A DNA stretch of 64,000 nucleotides from Ifrita kowaldi (Eukaryota > Chordata > Aves > Passeriformes > Cinclosomatidae): NCBI GenBank assembly GCA_013398055.1, contig VZRS01002789.1, forward strand, positions 751,978 through 815,977, in the 5' to 3' direction. The position numbers were made by a program, and so were the translations under genes. Below are positions 48,401 through 60,680 of this stretch, one piece after another. How positions within the stretch are numbered: position 1 is the first letter of the stretch; each line of letters begins with the position of its first letter. Below the pieces are notes generated by a model. It was not told the DNA's origin. It did not search any database and was given only the letters and a program-made list of their open reading frames with translations.

Positions 48401-51400
48401 AAATTATACAGAAGCTGCTATCAAAAACCTGCTAAGGGAGATTCCAGGCAGCCCCGACACACAAAAAAGTATGCTTAATATCTGCATTTTAACATTAGTC
48501 AGAGCCTACATCGATCAAAGATATTCTCTGGAACAGCATGATTATAAGCCTGCACAAGTGAAAAATAGGAACCAAATGAAAGGGCAGGACCCTGGGCATC
48601 TGCATATCTGTAGACTAAATAACACTCATAAAGGAAAACGCTTTGGGAGACACTAATGATCTGTACACTACAGCAGTATGAGAAGAGCTGGGACAAAAGC
48701 CCAGCACTGGAATCCTAAAATTATAGCAATAAAATTACCAGTTGTCTTCCTCAAAGTTTCTACTGCTTTCCATCTGGTTATTCATAAGAGCAAAATTCTC
48801 TATTTATTATAATATTTACATGAAGATGCCTCAAACATAGATAAGCAAAAGACTTTGTCCCTGAAAAATTCTTACAAGTGCAAAGTTTGGAACAGGAAAC
48901 TTTGAAATTCAATACATTTCTGTAAAACCTTTAGAAAACATTGTGTGGACAAACAGGGCTCTTTCAGAACATGTGAGCAAAGTTAGAGCTGATTTTGAAA
49001 GGGTTGAAAATGTTTTCCTGCAGTTTTTCTTTGCATTTTCAAACCACAGGAGGGGTGGAAAATAATGTCAACATAAAAAAATTCATGAAAGAAGGTGAAT
49101 TGTTTTTTTCAACAGATTCATGAAGTAAGCTTTCAGTCTTGAAGCAATGCATCTTCAGGAGTTTAATTCAATGACCATGTTATTTGGCTCATTTGCTGAT
49201 TGCCAATTTTGCTGATTATTTCTTGATCTGAATAACTCCCCTTAGGAAAAAAAATGTAGCAGACTCATTTATCTACCCTGAAACTACTAAACAATTTACT
49301 GATTTCAAGCCCCTCATTTGAATTTCCAAATACAGAAAAGCCTCTAAATGCCAATATATTCCTTTCTACACTCATATGTCAGAATATGCCAGAAAAGTTC
49401 GCTAACATTTTTCATTCCCATGAAGTGCAGAGTTTTACAGGTTGTGAACAAAGATCATTTTGTCAGCTCATAAAATAGTTTTATGTGAGGAAATACAGCA
49501 GCAATTCTCTTCTATTTCAGAATTAAGGAGTGGGAATCTTAATTAGACATAGGGATAATATCAGCCAGTTGCATAGAACAGAATAAAATGCATAAAGGGT
49601 ATAAAATCTCGTGCTTCAGGACATTAGTCAAGCAGTAATGGATGGATTAGCACAGAAATACCCCTGGGGAGTAGGCAGTTTTTTCATTTCCCCCTTCATT
49701 TATCGCCTTTGAAAGCTAACTCATCTGAACAGGTGTAAATGAGTCCGGTGGGTCTAATGAGACACATGAAAAAGAGGATGGGAGTTACAGTGAAGATCAC
49801 TAGTTTGGAAACGAAGGTTCGTGAGAAGAAATAGCTGAATAATGCATTAGCTTGCCTGATAGCCACCCCTGCTACTTTTACCCCTGCTCCTCGCCCCACG
49901 TTTCGTCACTGATTACTGAGGTGAAGCAATTAGGCATGTCGATTCTCAACTACCCATAACCTATTGCTGGCTCCCCAGCAGGGATGAGACTATTATGTAC
50001 ATATGAATGCAGCAGCTTTCCCATTTGTACGGACCAGTACGTTTTTAGGATCAATTTAGCTCACCGTTATAATGTGCGAAAGAGATGTAGTGTGTCTTCT
50101 TACTAAACCAAACAATATCTTTCGGTGAATTTTTTGTCTTCATCCCAGCGTGTGCTCTTTCCATGGAGGAAACACGATGTGTTATATGAGTTTGGGTGTC
50201 AGCTATGGCTTATCTTCAGTGATGGCTGTTTCTATCCAGAGATGACTCTTGCTGCAAAATCCTAATGACAAGGCGCAGATTGTAACCTCAGTAAAACTAA
50301 ATGAACTGAGCCCTACAATCCCCACCAGCAATTGATTTTGGCTACTAATATGTGGCAAAAAACTACCAGCATCCAGTCTCTCCTAGTGTTTTACAGGAAG
50401 ATAGCTGTAAATTCTGCAGAAAACCTCCTCTCTGCACTGAAGACAAAGCTTATGTGCATAAGCTGAGCTGCCAATAAATTCAATGCAAGTTGTCCATAAG
50501 CCAGATTCTCAGCTGGTGTGGACTGGCACAGCTCCACGCATGTCAATTACCAGCAATATGATGTCTGTCTCTGTTGCTGGTAGGCCGTGTGCTAATTTGC
50601 AGCAGGAGAGGACACATCACACTGGATGGCTCTTGCTGGGCTGCAGCAGAGCACAGTGAATTAACTGCTTGCATGGTTTGGTGGTCGCCCTGTTTCAGCC
50701 AGGGCTGCAGTGACTAGGGCTTTGACCCAGACTTGGTTCCCAGCTCTGTGGGAGGGGATCGAAACATCTCCTTGCCTGCATTAATTGACCCCTTAAAGTG
50801 GATGATGTGGTGAGTAGCTGCCAGCCTCTCTCGTGCCCATTTCAGTGTCATATTTAGAGCCAGGAAAAGCAGGGGTGTGGGCAGCCCTGTGGCCTGCCGG
50901 GTGCAGAGACAGTGCAAGCAGGAATATAAACATTCTGTGAGCTCACAACAATTATTTATCAGTTAATGCACACAGCAGGCAGCGAGGGATAACAGGCTCC
51001 TAGGCTCAGCAGAAGCACACTTGCTGCCCATGACAGAGGCACCCTGTGAGTGTCTGCTGTCCAGGCAGCCGTCAGTCAGATGGGAAAGTGTCAGCTTCCT
51101 CGTTGGAAATTACTGAACTTCGACCTTCCTGAATTGCTCTCATTTCTTGGAGTTTTGTGCCATCACATGTCAGTAGTTTTCTCCTGAGGACTTAATTTTC
51201 CTTCTGCCTGTGTTTTGAATTTTCTTACTTTGCATGGCTTCGGCTTGTGCTCCCTTAGAGCTCGACAGCTGCTCTTTTCATTTGAGCTAAGCTGAAATCA
51301 GAGAGCTTGGTTTCAAAATCCAAGCCGTGGGTCACAGGCAGCTAAAACCCTGGGCTGCATGCTCCATTGCCACCTCCAGCAGGGCAGTCCCACTCCTCCC

Positions 51401-52840
51401 TTCACACCAGTACTAGGCTGTCAGCAGCTGAGCAGCAAACCTGGAGACAGGATCAGGTCCAGGCACAAGCAAGTATTTTTTTCTTTCACATGGAGGTAGC
51501 TTGCAGCCAGGCCATATTCCTGGCTTCACAAGGGTTAGCAGCAGCACTAAGGAGGGAAACAGAACAGCTATCTGAGGAAAAGGTGGGAGGATGGTAATCT
51601 TGTAGCTTTAATCAGAAAGGGGACCTGACTCTACCAATTAAGAAACTACAATTTGGGAACAACTCACTCGAAAAGCCTAGTAGCAATTTAAGGAAATGTC
51701 CATAGGAGAAGTGAGTCTTCCTTCCCCTAGGCAAAGCAGGGAAATGAACTCCAGTCTTCCAGTCCTGAGAAAGCTCCCTTGATATTGAAGGACTGATTAA
51801 AAGGGACACATTTCACTTTCTTCCTATATTTTGTGAAAAGACTTTAAACAAAGTCCTCTAGAGCCATTGGTATCATTTTTCCTAAGATTTCCAAAATTAG
51901 AATAACATTCTTCATTTACAGATCAAATTAAATGTTTCCAGTGTTTTATGATTTTATGTATTTGGGTTTTTTTTTTATTTAGACAAGTTAAAAATACAAG
52001 AAGTTGCATGTTGTAAGAAAACCTTCCTCTTTCATTTAGCATCCAAATCAATAAAACAATTATTCATGGAGTCCTATCCTGCTGTGCTGCTCTAATATGT
52101 ACTTTATAGAAACAATTTCCTATAGTTCATGCTGTTTTCTCTTTTCTCAGTGATGTGTCCCAAAGGATAGTCTTAAGGAATTACTTGACCTCTAGTGTCC
52201 CTGAGATTTTCAGAAAGAATCTGCTGGAGATGCTTGCTGAAACAGAAGGTGCAAAAGAAAACAGATTGAAGACAGCTTCTAGAGGTTTTTATTTCAGAGA
52301 GTGAGTTCCGGACAACCTTTCTGTAAAAAACAGTGGGACAGCCTGATTTTCCATATCAATGTCTGCTCCTTGGGGTAACAGTAGGAAAAAAGAGCTTTCT
52401 CATCCTTCTTTCATCTGTACTGATGCTCTGAAGAAAGATTGCATACAGACTTCTTCGCCATTTAACAGTACTAGTTTTTAAAACTTTTTCTCTGACTTAG
52501 TTCTCCTGAAACTTCTCTCCAGAAGGAAAAATTACAGTTTCCAAGCCATTTCTTGAGGGAAGATTGAACTGACGGAGATTTATTTATTTGTGTCTGTTGT
52601 CACTGAAATGTCCATGTTGATTAGACTGTAATTAAAAATTCTGTTTGACTGATGCACAAGGGAAATTTTTCAACATTTTTCTATATTTTGGTACCCAAAG
52701 AAGCTTTTTGAGAGAACCAGGTCCAGAGCACATAGCACAGCAAGTGTGGACACATGATCTAACAAGGCTGAGTTACAACAGGTGAACAAATTACTACTAT
52801 TCAGCTGAGCTCCCACATCTGGACAGTTGTGCCTCCTGGC
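45417..52840. other. Long unannotated stretch, no gene confirmed
   Basis: Mostly AT-rich single-copy-looking DNA. Noted inside are an old repeat tail at 46270-46330 and a minus-strand frame at 45788-46018 with a charged NRRLEAERDSARRC segment (see findings). Several isolated acceptor-like sites (for example before 47999) lack partners. No RNA gene seen. Confidence 0.4.
46270..46330 (+). repeat. Old MIR/L2/AmnSINE-type tail
   Basis: CCAGAGATCTCAAAGCACT followed by CAACAAAGTTGGTACTGCAT and TATTTCCCTT follows the order of the conserved 'ATCTCAAAGCRCTTTACAAA..GTATTATTATCCCC' tail of ancient amniote repeats. Short and diverged, matched by eye. Confidence 0.45.
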
Positions 52841-52844
52841 TTAG

Positions 52845-53565
52845 TCCAATAACGAACCAGAATATATTACAGGAAGCAAAATGTGTTTCCCCAATGGTGG
52901 GGGAAAGCGTGAAGAGTCGATTATTACCACCCAGCTGCTGGGCATTGATTTCTTATGCCACAGTGATTGGATCATTCTTGATTTTATGCCAAGAACATAC
53001 AATCAGAGCTAGGTGGTACCAGATGATGGGTGGTATCTTTCTGACTTTACTTGGCTTGATCACACTTCATCGTGTGTAACTTTAGATTCATTCCCAGGAA
53101 TCACACAGTCATTTGCACTCACATTGCCTAAAAGGGCTTGTGTGGGCTTTTCAAAGGCAGTTTAGAATATTAGAAACTTAAATCCTATTGAAAATGGGAA
53201 AGTATTTACATATGATACAGTACTTGTCCTAATGTATACCTGCCAAATTGCATTCATCTTGTAACTTGTCACATCAACATGTTTCAAGATGCATGACAAG
53301 ATGTTTTACAACCTTAAGGCGTTTCTGTTTGTGAATTATTTTACACTGAAAGAATTTGCAATGAGTGTTTGTTCAATCTGGTTATTTTTGTGTGCAGCAA
53401 CTTGCAAAGCTTTGTATTTCTGCACTGTTTTGGACAAAAAAACTTTCACTATAATTGACAATAACAATATAAAAATTGTCTCCACTGTATATACTTTAAA
53501 TTTGTTTCTTTTCCTTCTACCTTTTTTGTGTTAAAATCTGTCAATAAAGTAGGAAACACAAATAA
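52845..53565 (+). other. Possible terminal exon and 3' UTR, unidentified
   Basis: Two overlapping frames are open after alternative acceptor-like sites (TAG at 52842-52844 and CAG at 52870-52872). One gives a peptide with two hydrophobic segments (CWALISYATVIGSFLILC and MMGGIFLTLLGLITL) ending at 53079. The other gives EPEYITGSKMCFPNGGG and onward to a stop near 53012. About 465 bp of AT-rich sequence after the first stop leads to TCAATAAAGT (AATAAA at 53543-53548). The layout resembles a last exon plus 3' UTR, but both frames being open, weak pyrimidine tracts and no recognised family keep this speculative. Confidence 0.2.
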
Positions 53566-56500
53566 GAGTATGTAGTAGTCATTTCCCTTAGAAAGTCAAT
53601 GTTTTACTTCTTTTGTTGTAAGATGATTTTTTTACTCCCGACCGATATTTTATGCAGAGCTTTTGGGTAACATTTTGGCCTTTTCTGTAAGCTGGATTTC
53701 ACTTGATTAAATGTCTTTAGTGTAGACTTCAACAGCTTGGGAGATTCCTAGCTTCCCCTTGCAGTTTTTTGGACAGAGATAACCATTGAAGCAGAATGGA
53801 TGCTTCTAAGATGGGACACCTAAAAGGAGGCCTCCAGTTTGTGCCCTTAAATGGCTAAATCATTCCACTGACTAAGGGAAGCTGATGATGACAGAGATTT
53901 ATTCAGAGCAGGCATCCAAAACTGAAACAAAGTGATCCAAAGCTTTTGCAGGTTTTTCCCAGGGTCTTGTTGTTGAAAGGAAGTGGAAACTGTACACAAT
54001 TTGTCACTGCTGCCAGATCTCTACCATTGCAAGCTTCATTCCACCTGCCTTTAGCAAACAAACATTGCTGATTATCATGATGATAAGGAATTAAACATAT
54101 GTGCAGTGCCACCATCCCAGCCTCCACAGCTATAAAAATATCCTGTCTGTGAGTATCAGTTGTAAGTATTCAGTTGAAATGAATTACCCACTAGAATGTT
54201 AAATAAAGGTTATCTAATACATTATTTTGGAGGTGGGGGAGGGATTTCTAACCTCAATCACATAATAATATTGAACGCGCTGCATTTCAATCTTGTTGGC
54301 CAATAAAACATTGATTACACAGCTGATGCCACAGTAGAAAAATTATATCTCTCTGAGAAAGCTTGTGAATATTTCACACAACAAAGGAAGTGTACTGTGC
54401 ACAGAAACATTATGCAATGTGTTACACAAAACCAACATCGCGTGGAGTGTATTATTTCCTAATATTCGTTTTTATGGTACTTTTAAGAGGTCTATAAGTC
54501 ATCTGTTTAGCCTGAAGAAATAACTCCTGATTGTTACAAAACCAGCAAAAATGTGCAGCTCAGAATTCATAGGCTTTCACTAACACTCCCAAACATTTTA
54601 GAGGCCAGCTAAATCTCAGCCCTGGTGGAGCTTATGGCAAGCTCCACAGATCGAAATTCTGGCTTCTTCTGCACATGTGTTCTTTTGAACCTGGTCTATT
54701 AACCCTTGGTAAGTCATATTTAACAGAGCTTCTGACGTACTCATGCATTACCACTTCAGAAATTTGTCTCTGAGAGAAAGAAAGTAACTCTGAGTGTTCT
54801 TTACAGTTCTTTTATTTAGGTCATATTTGGAAAAACTGACAAATATTTTTTTCTTATCTGGAATAGGAAGATTTTTAGAAAATTGAACAGACACAGTCCC
54901 TGAAAGCTATGCTCCTAAGTGCTCTCGTGATAATCTTCTCTCTATGCCCTAGCTGGCCATGCCCGAGAAAATACAGCTTTCTTTTTTTCCAAGGAGCTGC
55001 ATTTCAAAAACATACAAAGATATTTCTCTATGAGGTCTTCAGCTGTTTTTGCAAAGAAACTTAATAAACTTTATTTTTGGCTAAGGCCTTCAAAACACAT
55101 CCCACCTTCCTTCCCTTTCTTGGCATTTGAATGCTGTTTAATCAGTCACAAGAGCTAAACAAAATGAAAGAACCAGGAAAGGAAATGTGGGATCAAATTA
55201 TCTAGTTCTTTTCATGCTTTATTCCAGAAATCATCAGTGAGAGGTTGTCTGATTGGTTCCAATCTCATTTAATAGCCAGCTAAAAACATTCCTTAAAGAA
55301 GCCAGTAACATTCAGTGACTCTGAGCACAAAAGGGCATTCAGGGATTTTGTTTCTCAATCCAAGGAGAGTGTTCAGAATCCTTTCTGATAAGATCATTCA
55401 GTAGCTTTAATTTCTCATTAGAGCAGTTTTCAAGAAGTCTAAAGTCAGATTTCCATTCAGATGCATCTTGTGAATACAAGTTACTGTGCTGGTAAAGTGT
55501 TTGTTAATTAAAAAGAACATGTGGTATAGATGTGTGCGTTCTCTTGATCCACTTTAGATAAGTGTGCTTGCCCTCTTTGGAGCACTGTGGAATGTGTTTC
55601 ACCATGTTCTTTCTCAGATGGGGCACCTAATAACTTGTGGGGCTATTGGGTGAACAGGTACTGAACAGTTCTCAGGCAGTACAGGCATGTTTCTGACTTG
55701 GTAATAAAATGTGGAGAATTCATATATCTTTAAAGAAGAAAGGGAGGGATTCACTTGGAGTAATTCAAATCTGAGGTGGCAGTGGATCTCAACTCACATG
55801 TACAATGACATGTACTAACACCAAGCACTGCCTACTGCTCTTATGCAAACTTTGTTGTTAGCATTACATTGGCTGAGAATAAATGAGCCACAGTTTTCCC
55901 ACTCCAGCTCTGGGACTCTGCTTCAGGAGAGAAGGGATGGGGGAGGAGTGCAATCTTGACTTTTATCTCCCTCACCCTGGGCAAGATGAGCAGATGTTTA
56001 TGGTATGAGGCTTGACTTCAGCCTTAGAAGAGAGAATATAAAACATGGGCTTTCCAAATAAATGCTCCTGAATATTAGCTTGCTCCCTTTGCTACGGATT
56101 TACAGTGATCCCCCAATTCTACCTTTGAGAGAAAATAATAAAAAAGAAAAATAAAAGAGAACTTTCTTTTAAAGCCACTGCCTTGCAGCTCCATCACACC
56201 CTTGTTCAGCTATAGTCAAGGTAAGAAACTGCCCTTGCCACAACATCTTGGGATCCCAGAGCCAACAGCTCTCCCTGCAAAGGCTCTGCTTTCACTGCCA
56301 GCCCACAAGTAAAAGGCACTCAGTAAAAGTGTGAGACGACAAATAGCAGGGCCCACACCAAACACCAGAAGCCCATAATTGTGTTTGAAAAGGAGGAGGA
56401 GACAAGGGAGTGAGATGCCTGATAGTTGCCTTGCGTAGTCTGGGAAATGTCACTCATAACAGATTCAACATAAATCCTTATGCTTTTCTGCTAAGCTCAT

Positions 56501-58127
56501 GCAGCTTTTGTGCTAAGCTCACCATTTTCATGATTTATTCCTGAACAAGTGCTTCCTCTTGTGTATCACATGGTGTGAAGCAAGGTCCTTCACAAACGTG
56601 GTAGATGTTTAGGCTAGTGGGTAGCTGAGAATCCTAAAGTACCCAGATGGATTTAATTTTCTAAAAATTACCTTCCTGGAAAGCTAAGTTTTCTCAACAG
56701 AGTAAAAACCACAGGATTCCACCAATGTATTACCATATACTCATCTAAGTGTAAGCAAAATTTTGACACAAAACACTGTACCTATGGTAATAAATCCAGA
56801 TATGTCCAGGAATGTTCTTGCACCCTGAATCAAAGTCATCTTTGCTAATAAACCATTAGACTGTTCCCCAGTATACATACGGGCTTTTCACCCCATCTCT
56901 TTTACTGAAACCCCAGGTATGTCCTAGATGTTAAACTGCCCGGGAACCATTCCCATAAGATACCTGCCTTCAGCCTCTCTTGGTGGCTTGAGACCCACCT
57001 ACTGTAAATGGGAACTGACCCAGAGCAATATGTCTCCACACCCAGCAGTTTTCACCACCATGCTTAACCTGGTGAGACAGACATAGATCAAATAGGTTAA
57101 GGTGCTAAATTAATATCTAGCAGACAAACAAAAGTATCTTCATTCTCCAAGTCCTGGACTAGCCCAATATTTTTAAGGTCAAGGGCAGTGGCAGAGTTCT
57201 AGTGTCCCTGAAAATTAATTTAGTTCTATTTGTGTAGAGCTTTAGAAATCTGATGATGGGTTTGGACATTTTAATCAAACTCCATGTGGCAGTCTTTAAT
57301 ACTGGCTGTATAATTCCCACAAACTCTTTAGAAAATACAAACATCCATTTGCCAACAAAAGACAAGGCTGATGTGTTTGCACTACCAGAACTTGAATGTG
57401 ACTGAAAATTTAGTCTTGTGTGACATAGGAAGTATATTATTTGAATCTTAACTGCAAAAGTCTCAGCCAGTGAGATAGTAAATTCCGAAACAAAATAGAG
57501 CAAGGCCTTTGCCATACATGATTTGCATCTGTTTCTTGAAATGAAAAGCAGGTTGTGGCTATTCTTTGTAACACTCAGTGGCATATAAAATGTAAAAAGG
57601 ATTTTTGGGTTCCGGTCCATGGCTGTTAATAATTTTTTTGAAAATCCTCTGTTTATGCCTCATGTCCAAGTTGAATGTAGTTTTACAGGAGCTGCACATG
57701 GAATTGCAGAATGGACTCAAGTCTTGAAAATAACCTGTGATTAACCAAAATGAAATCCCTTCACAATTTTAGTTTTGTCTCCCATGTCTCTCTAATTATT
57801 TGGTGCAAGCTATAAAATGATTCCCTAGTGTGACTGGCTTACAGAGTGCTTGTCACATGTAAGTCCAGCATGGCTTACAGAATTGATGATATTTTGTAAA
57901 AATTATTTTAAGTTTAGACCTCTCCCTTTAAAAGGTAAGTTATATGTTTGTTGCCAAGATATTAAATCCTACTTTGTCCATGAATATCTTTCTGAATTAT
58001 CCTTATTAATCACTGTTGTCACAGCAAAGTGACTGGAGGCAAAACAGGAAGTCAGCAGTGATTAAAATAAACGATGAGAGAAATGGAGTGATTGCATGGA
58101 CACAGTACTTTTAATCTATAATGAAGA
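53566..58127. other. Unannotated stretch, no gene confirmed
   Basis: The only long frame is a 153-codon minus-strand one at 57159-57620. It is rich in hydrophobic and basic residues without motifs and is probably a chance frame. No repeats recognised. Confidence 0.4.
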
Positions 58128-58627
58128 CTGATGCTTACACCGGAAACAGAACTACCCTGGTGGTCTTCTACTCCTCTTCAATTGATATCCCATCTGCATC
58201 TTAAAAAGCAAGCTTGACTGTCTCTTCATGGAGGGAGATGGTCGCTTATGATTGAGGCTGTCAGCTGGCTCTAAGTGGTGTCAGTCTGTTAGTTTTCATG
58301 GAGTTACGCTGCTTTAGGCTGGCTTAAGACCTCAATATACATACCAGGGGTGTCAAAGGGCAGGGGAAAGGTATGTGAAACACCTGTCTGAATACAGCAG
58401 GACACTCACCTCTCCTGACCGGCTGGTGATGCTCTGTTTGATGCACCCCAGGATGTGGTTTGCTCTCCTGGCTGCCAGGGCACACTCTTGGCTGACATTG
58501 AGCTGCTGCTGACCAGCACTCCCAGATTCCTCCCTACAGAGCTGCTCTCCAGGCACTCCTCTCCCAATTTATGCTTATACCCAGAAGTATGTGTTTGTTC
58601 TGGCACTTTTTCTCTCCCCATTTCAAT
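58128..58627. repeat. First copy of a 500-bp duplicated contig end
   Basis: Starts CTGATGCTTACACCGG and ends CTCCCCATTTCAAT just before a single N at 58628. The next 494 bp repeat it with one 6-bp deletion and a few substitutions (for example GGCTCTAAG versus GGCACTAAG, CACTCACC versus CACTCGCC). The first copy probably represents the alternative haplotype of the second. Confidence 0.95.
58395..58625 (-). pseudogene. CR1 LINE C-terminal fragment (copy 1)
   Basis: The minus-strand translation contains the CR1 block NVSQECALAARRANHILGC and GCIKQSITSRSGE, preceded by an LGVLV-type segment in another frame. A frameshift separates these parts. The same fragment is present again at about 58890-59120 and in part at 59807-59990 because of the surrounding duplications, so there is probably only one real copy. 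Confidence 0.85.
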
Positions 58628-58628
58628 N

Positions 58629-59122
58629 CTGATGCTTACACCGGAAACAGAACTACCCTGGTGGTCTTCTCTTCAATTGATATCCCATCTGCATCTTAAA
58701 AAGCAAGCTTGACTGTCTCTTCATGGAGGGAGATGGTCGCTTATGATTGAGGCTGTCAGCTGGCACTAAGTGGTGTCAGTCTGTTAGTTTTCATGGAGTT
58801 ACGCTGCTTTAGGCTGGCTTAAGACCTCAATATACATACCAGGGGTGTCAAAGGGCAGGGGAAAGGTATGTGAAACACCTGTCTGAATACAGCAGGACAC
58901 TCGCCTCTCCTGACCGGCTGGTGATGCTCTGTTTGATGCACCCCAGGATGTGGTTTGCCCTCCTGGCTGCCAGGGCACACTCTTGGCTGACATTGAGCTG
59001 CTGCTGACCAGCACTCCCAGATTCCTCCCTACAGAGCTGCTCTCCAGGCACTCCTCTCCCAATTTATGCTTATACCCAGAAGTATGTGTTTGTTCTGGCA
59101 CTTTTTCTCTCCCCATTTCAAT
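58629..59122. repeat. Second copy of the 500-bp segment
   Basis: Repeats 58128-58627 directly after the single-N junction, then continues without a break into unique sequence (ACTGCTGTTCTTCAG). It therefore looks like the true chromosomal path. It carries the same CR1 C-terminal fragment on the minus strand (about 58890-59120). Confidence 0.95.
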
Positions 59123-59805
59123 ACTGCTGTTCTTCAGCCCTGTGTCAGTGAGAAGAGGTATCACAGGGCTGGTGCTTTATAAATGCTTAATTCAACACCA
59201 CTTTTCTGAAGAACAACTGTAGTGAGTTCCTCCCCTAATTTTAGGACTGCATGAATCAGCTGAAAACACTGTTATGTCAGATTTTAGCACTTGTAAAACA
59301 GGGATAGTGTTACCCACCACCTTTGTTCTGCACCGTGGAGCCTCCATAGGCAAAGTGTTACATAAATGCTCCACATTTACCATTTCAAATAGTAAATCAA
59401 GGGCAGGACAAGTACAGCAACCTGGAACAGGTCTTAAATCTGCAGGCATAAGAGAGTTGTGTGCGCAGAATGTTTCAAAAATAATATGAAAATGTGGGAA
59501 TAATTCTCTGTAGTGAAGGAATAAGAGTAATTGCAGAAGTGTAGGGGTGAGGTGGGAATCATGGGAATTACCCCTCACACAAAATTAACTGCAACAGTGT
59601 TTTGCAAGCACACAGGACATGAATATGAAAGATTAGTCAAAAGGACTGGAAAAGTGGTCCAGCAGAGCTGTAGCAAAAGCCAGAGTCTCGGTGGCTACTG
59701 TTAGAAATTGAGGTCTTTATGATTCTGCTTCATATGGACTAAATGAATATTACTGACAGGATTTTGCTTATATTGGAAGAATTCATCTCCCCACCCAAAA
59801 AAAAA
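58941..59805. repeat. First copy of an 865-bp duplicated contig end
   Basis: Runs from CCCCAGGATGTGGTTTGCC to a nine-base A run ending at 59805, immediately before a single N at 59806. The sequence after the N repeats it at an offset of 866 bp with no difference that I could find by reading. Confidence 0.95.
59275..59385 (+). repeat. Possible old MIR/L2-type tail
   Basis: The CTTGTAAAACAGGGATAGTG, TTACCCACC, GCAAAGTGTTACATAAATGC order resembles the 'GTAAAATGGGGATAATAATACCTACC..AAAGTGCTTACATAAATG' type of ancient SINE/LINE tail. Weak match by eye. Repeated at 60141-60251 through the assembly duplication. Confidence 0.3.
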
Positions 59806-59806
59806 N

Positions 59807-60671
59807 CCCCAGGATGTGGTTTGCCCTCCTGGCTGCCAGGGCACACTCTTGGCTGACATTGAGCTGCTGCTGACCAGCACTCCCAGATTCCTCCCTACAG
59901 AGCTGCTCTCCAGGCACTCCTCTCCCAATTTATGCTTATACCCAGAAGTATGTGTTTGTTCTGGCACTTTTTCTCTCCCCATTTCAATACTGCTGTTCTT
60001 CAGCCCTGTGTCAGTGAGAAGAGGTATCACAGGGCTGGTGCTTTATAAATGCTTAATTCAACACCACTTTTCTGAAGAACAACTGTAGTGAGTTCCTCCC
60101 CTAATTTTAGGACTGCATGAATCAGCTGAAAACACTGTTATGTCAGATTTTAGCACTTGTAAAACAGGGATAGTGTTACCCACCACCTTTGTTCTGCACC
60201 GTGGAGCCTCCATAGGCAAAGTGTTACATAAATGCTCCACATTTACCATTTCAAATAGTAAATCAAGGGCAGGACAAGTACAGCAACCTGGAACAGGTCT
60301 TAAATCTGCAGGCATAAGAGAGTTGTGTGCGCAGAATGTTTCAAAAATAATATGAAAATGTGGGAATAATTCTCTGTAGTGAAGGAATAAGAGTAATTGC
60401 AGAAGTGTAGGGGTGAGGTGGGAATCATGGGAATTACCCCTCACACAAAATTAACTGCAACAGTGTTTTGCAAGCACACAGGACATGAATATGAAAGATT
60501 AGTCAAAAGGACTGGAAAAGTGGTCCAGCAGAGCTGTAGCAAAAGCCAGAGTCTCGGTGGCTACTGTTAGAAATTGAGGTCTTTATGATTCTGCTTCATA
60601 TGGACTAAATGAATATTACTGACAGGATTTTGCTTATATTGGAAGAATTCATCTCCCCACCCAAAAAAAAA
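59807..60671. repeat. Second copy of the 865-bp segment
   Basis: Repeats 58941-59805 from CCCCAGGATGTGG onward and continues through a longer, 18-base A run (60663-60680) into unique sequence. The first copy stops inside the same A run. It includes part of the CR1 fragment (59807-59990) and the possible old tail. Confidence 0.95.
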
Positions 60672-60680
60672 AAAAAAAAA

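Noticed and set aside
49215..49256. Minus-strand acceptor (CATTTTTTTTCCTAAG) with a short open frame
   Set aside because: Only about 25 codons, no partner exon and no UTR signal; expected by chance in T-rich DNA.
57159..57620. 153-codon minus-strand frame
   Set aside because: No recognisable motif, AT-driven composition, no splice or poly(A) context; probably chance, although a search would settle it.
58799..60030. Apparently repeated minus-strand frames with identical peptides
   Set aside because: They are the same CR1 C-terminal relic copied by two probable assembly duplications, not a gene family.
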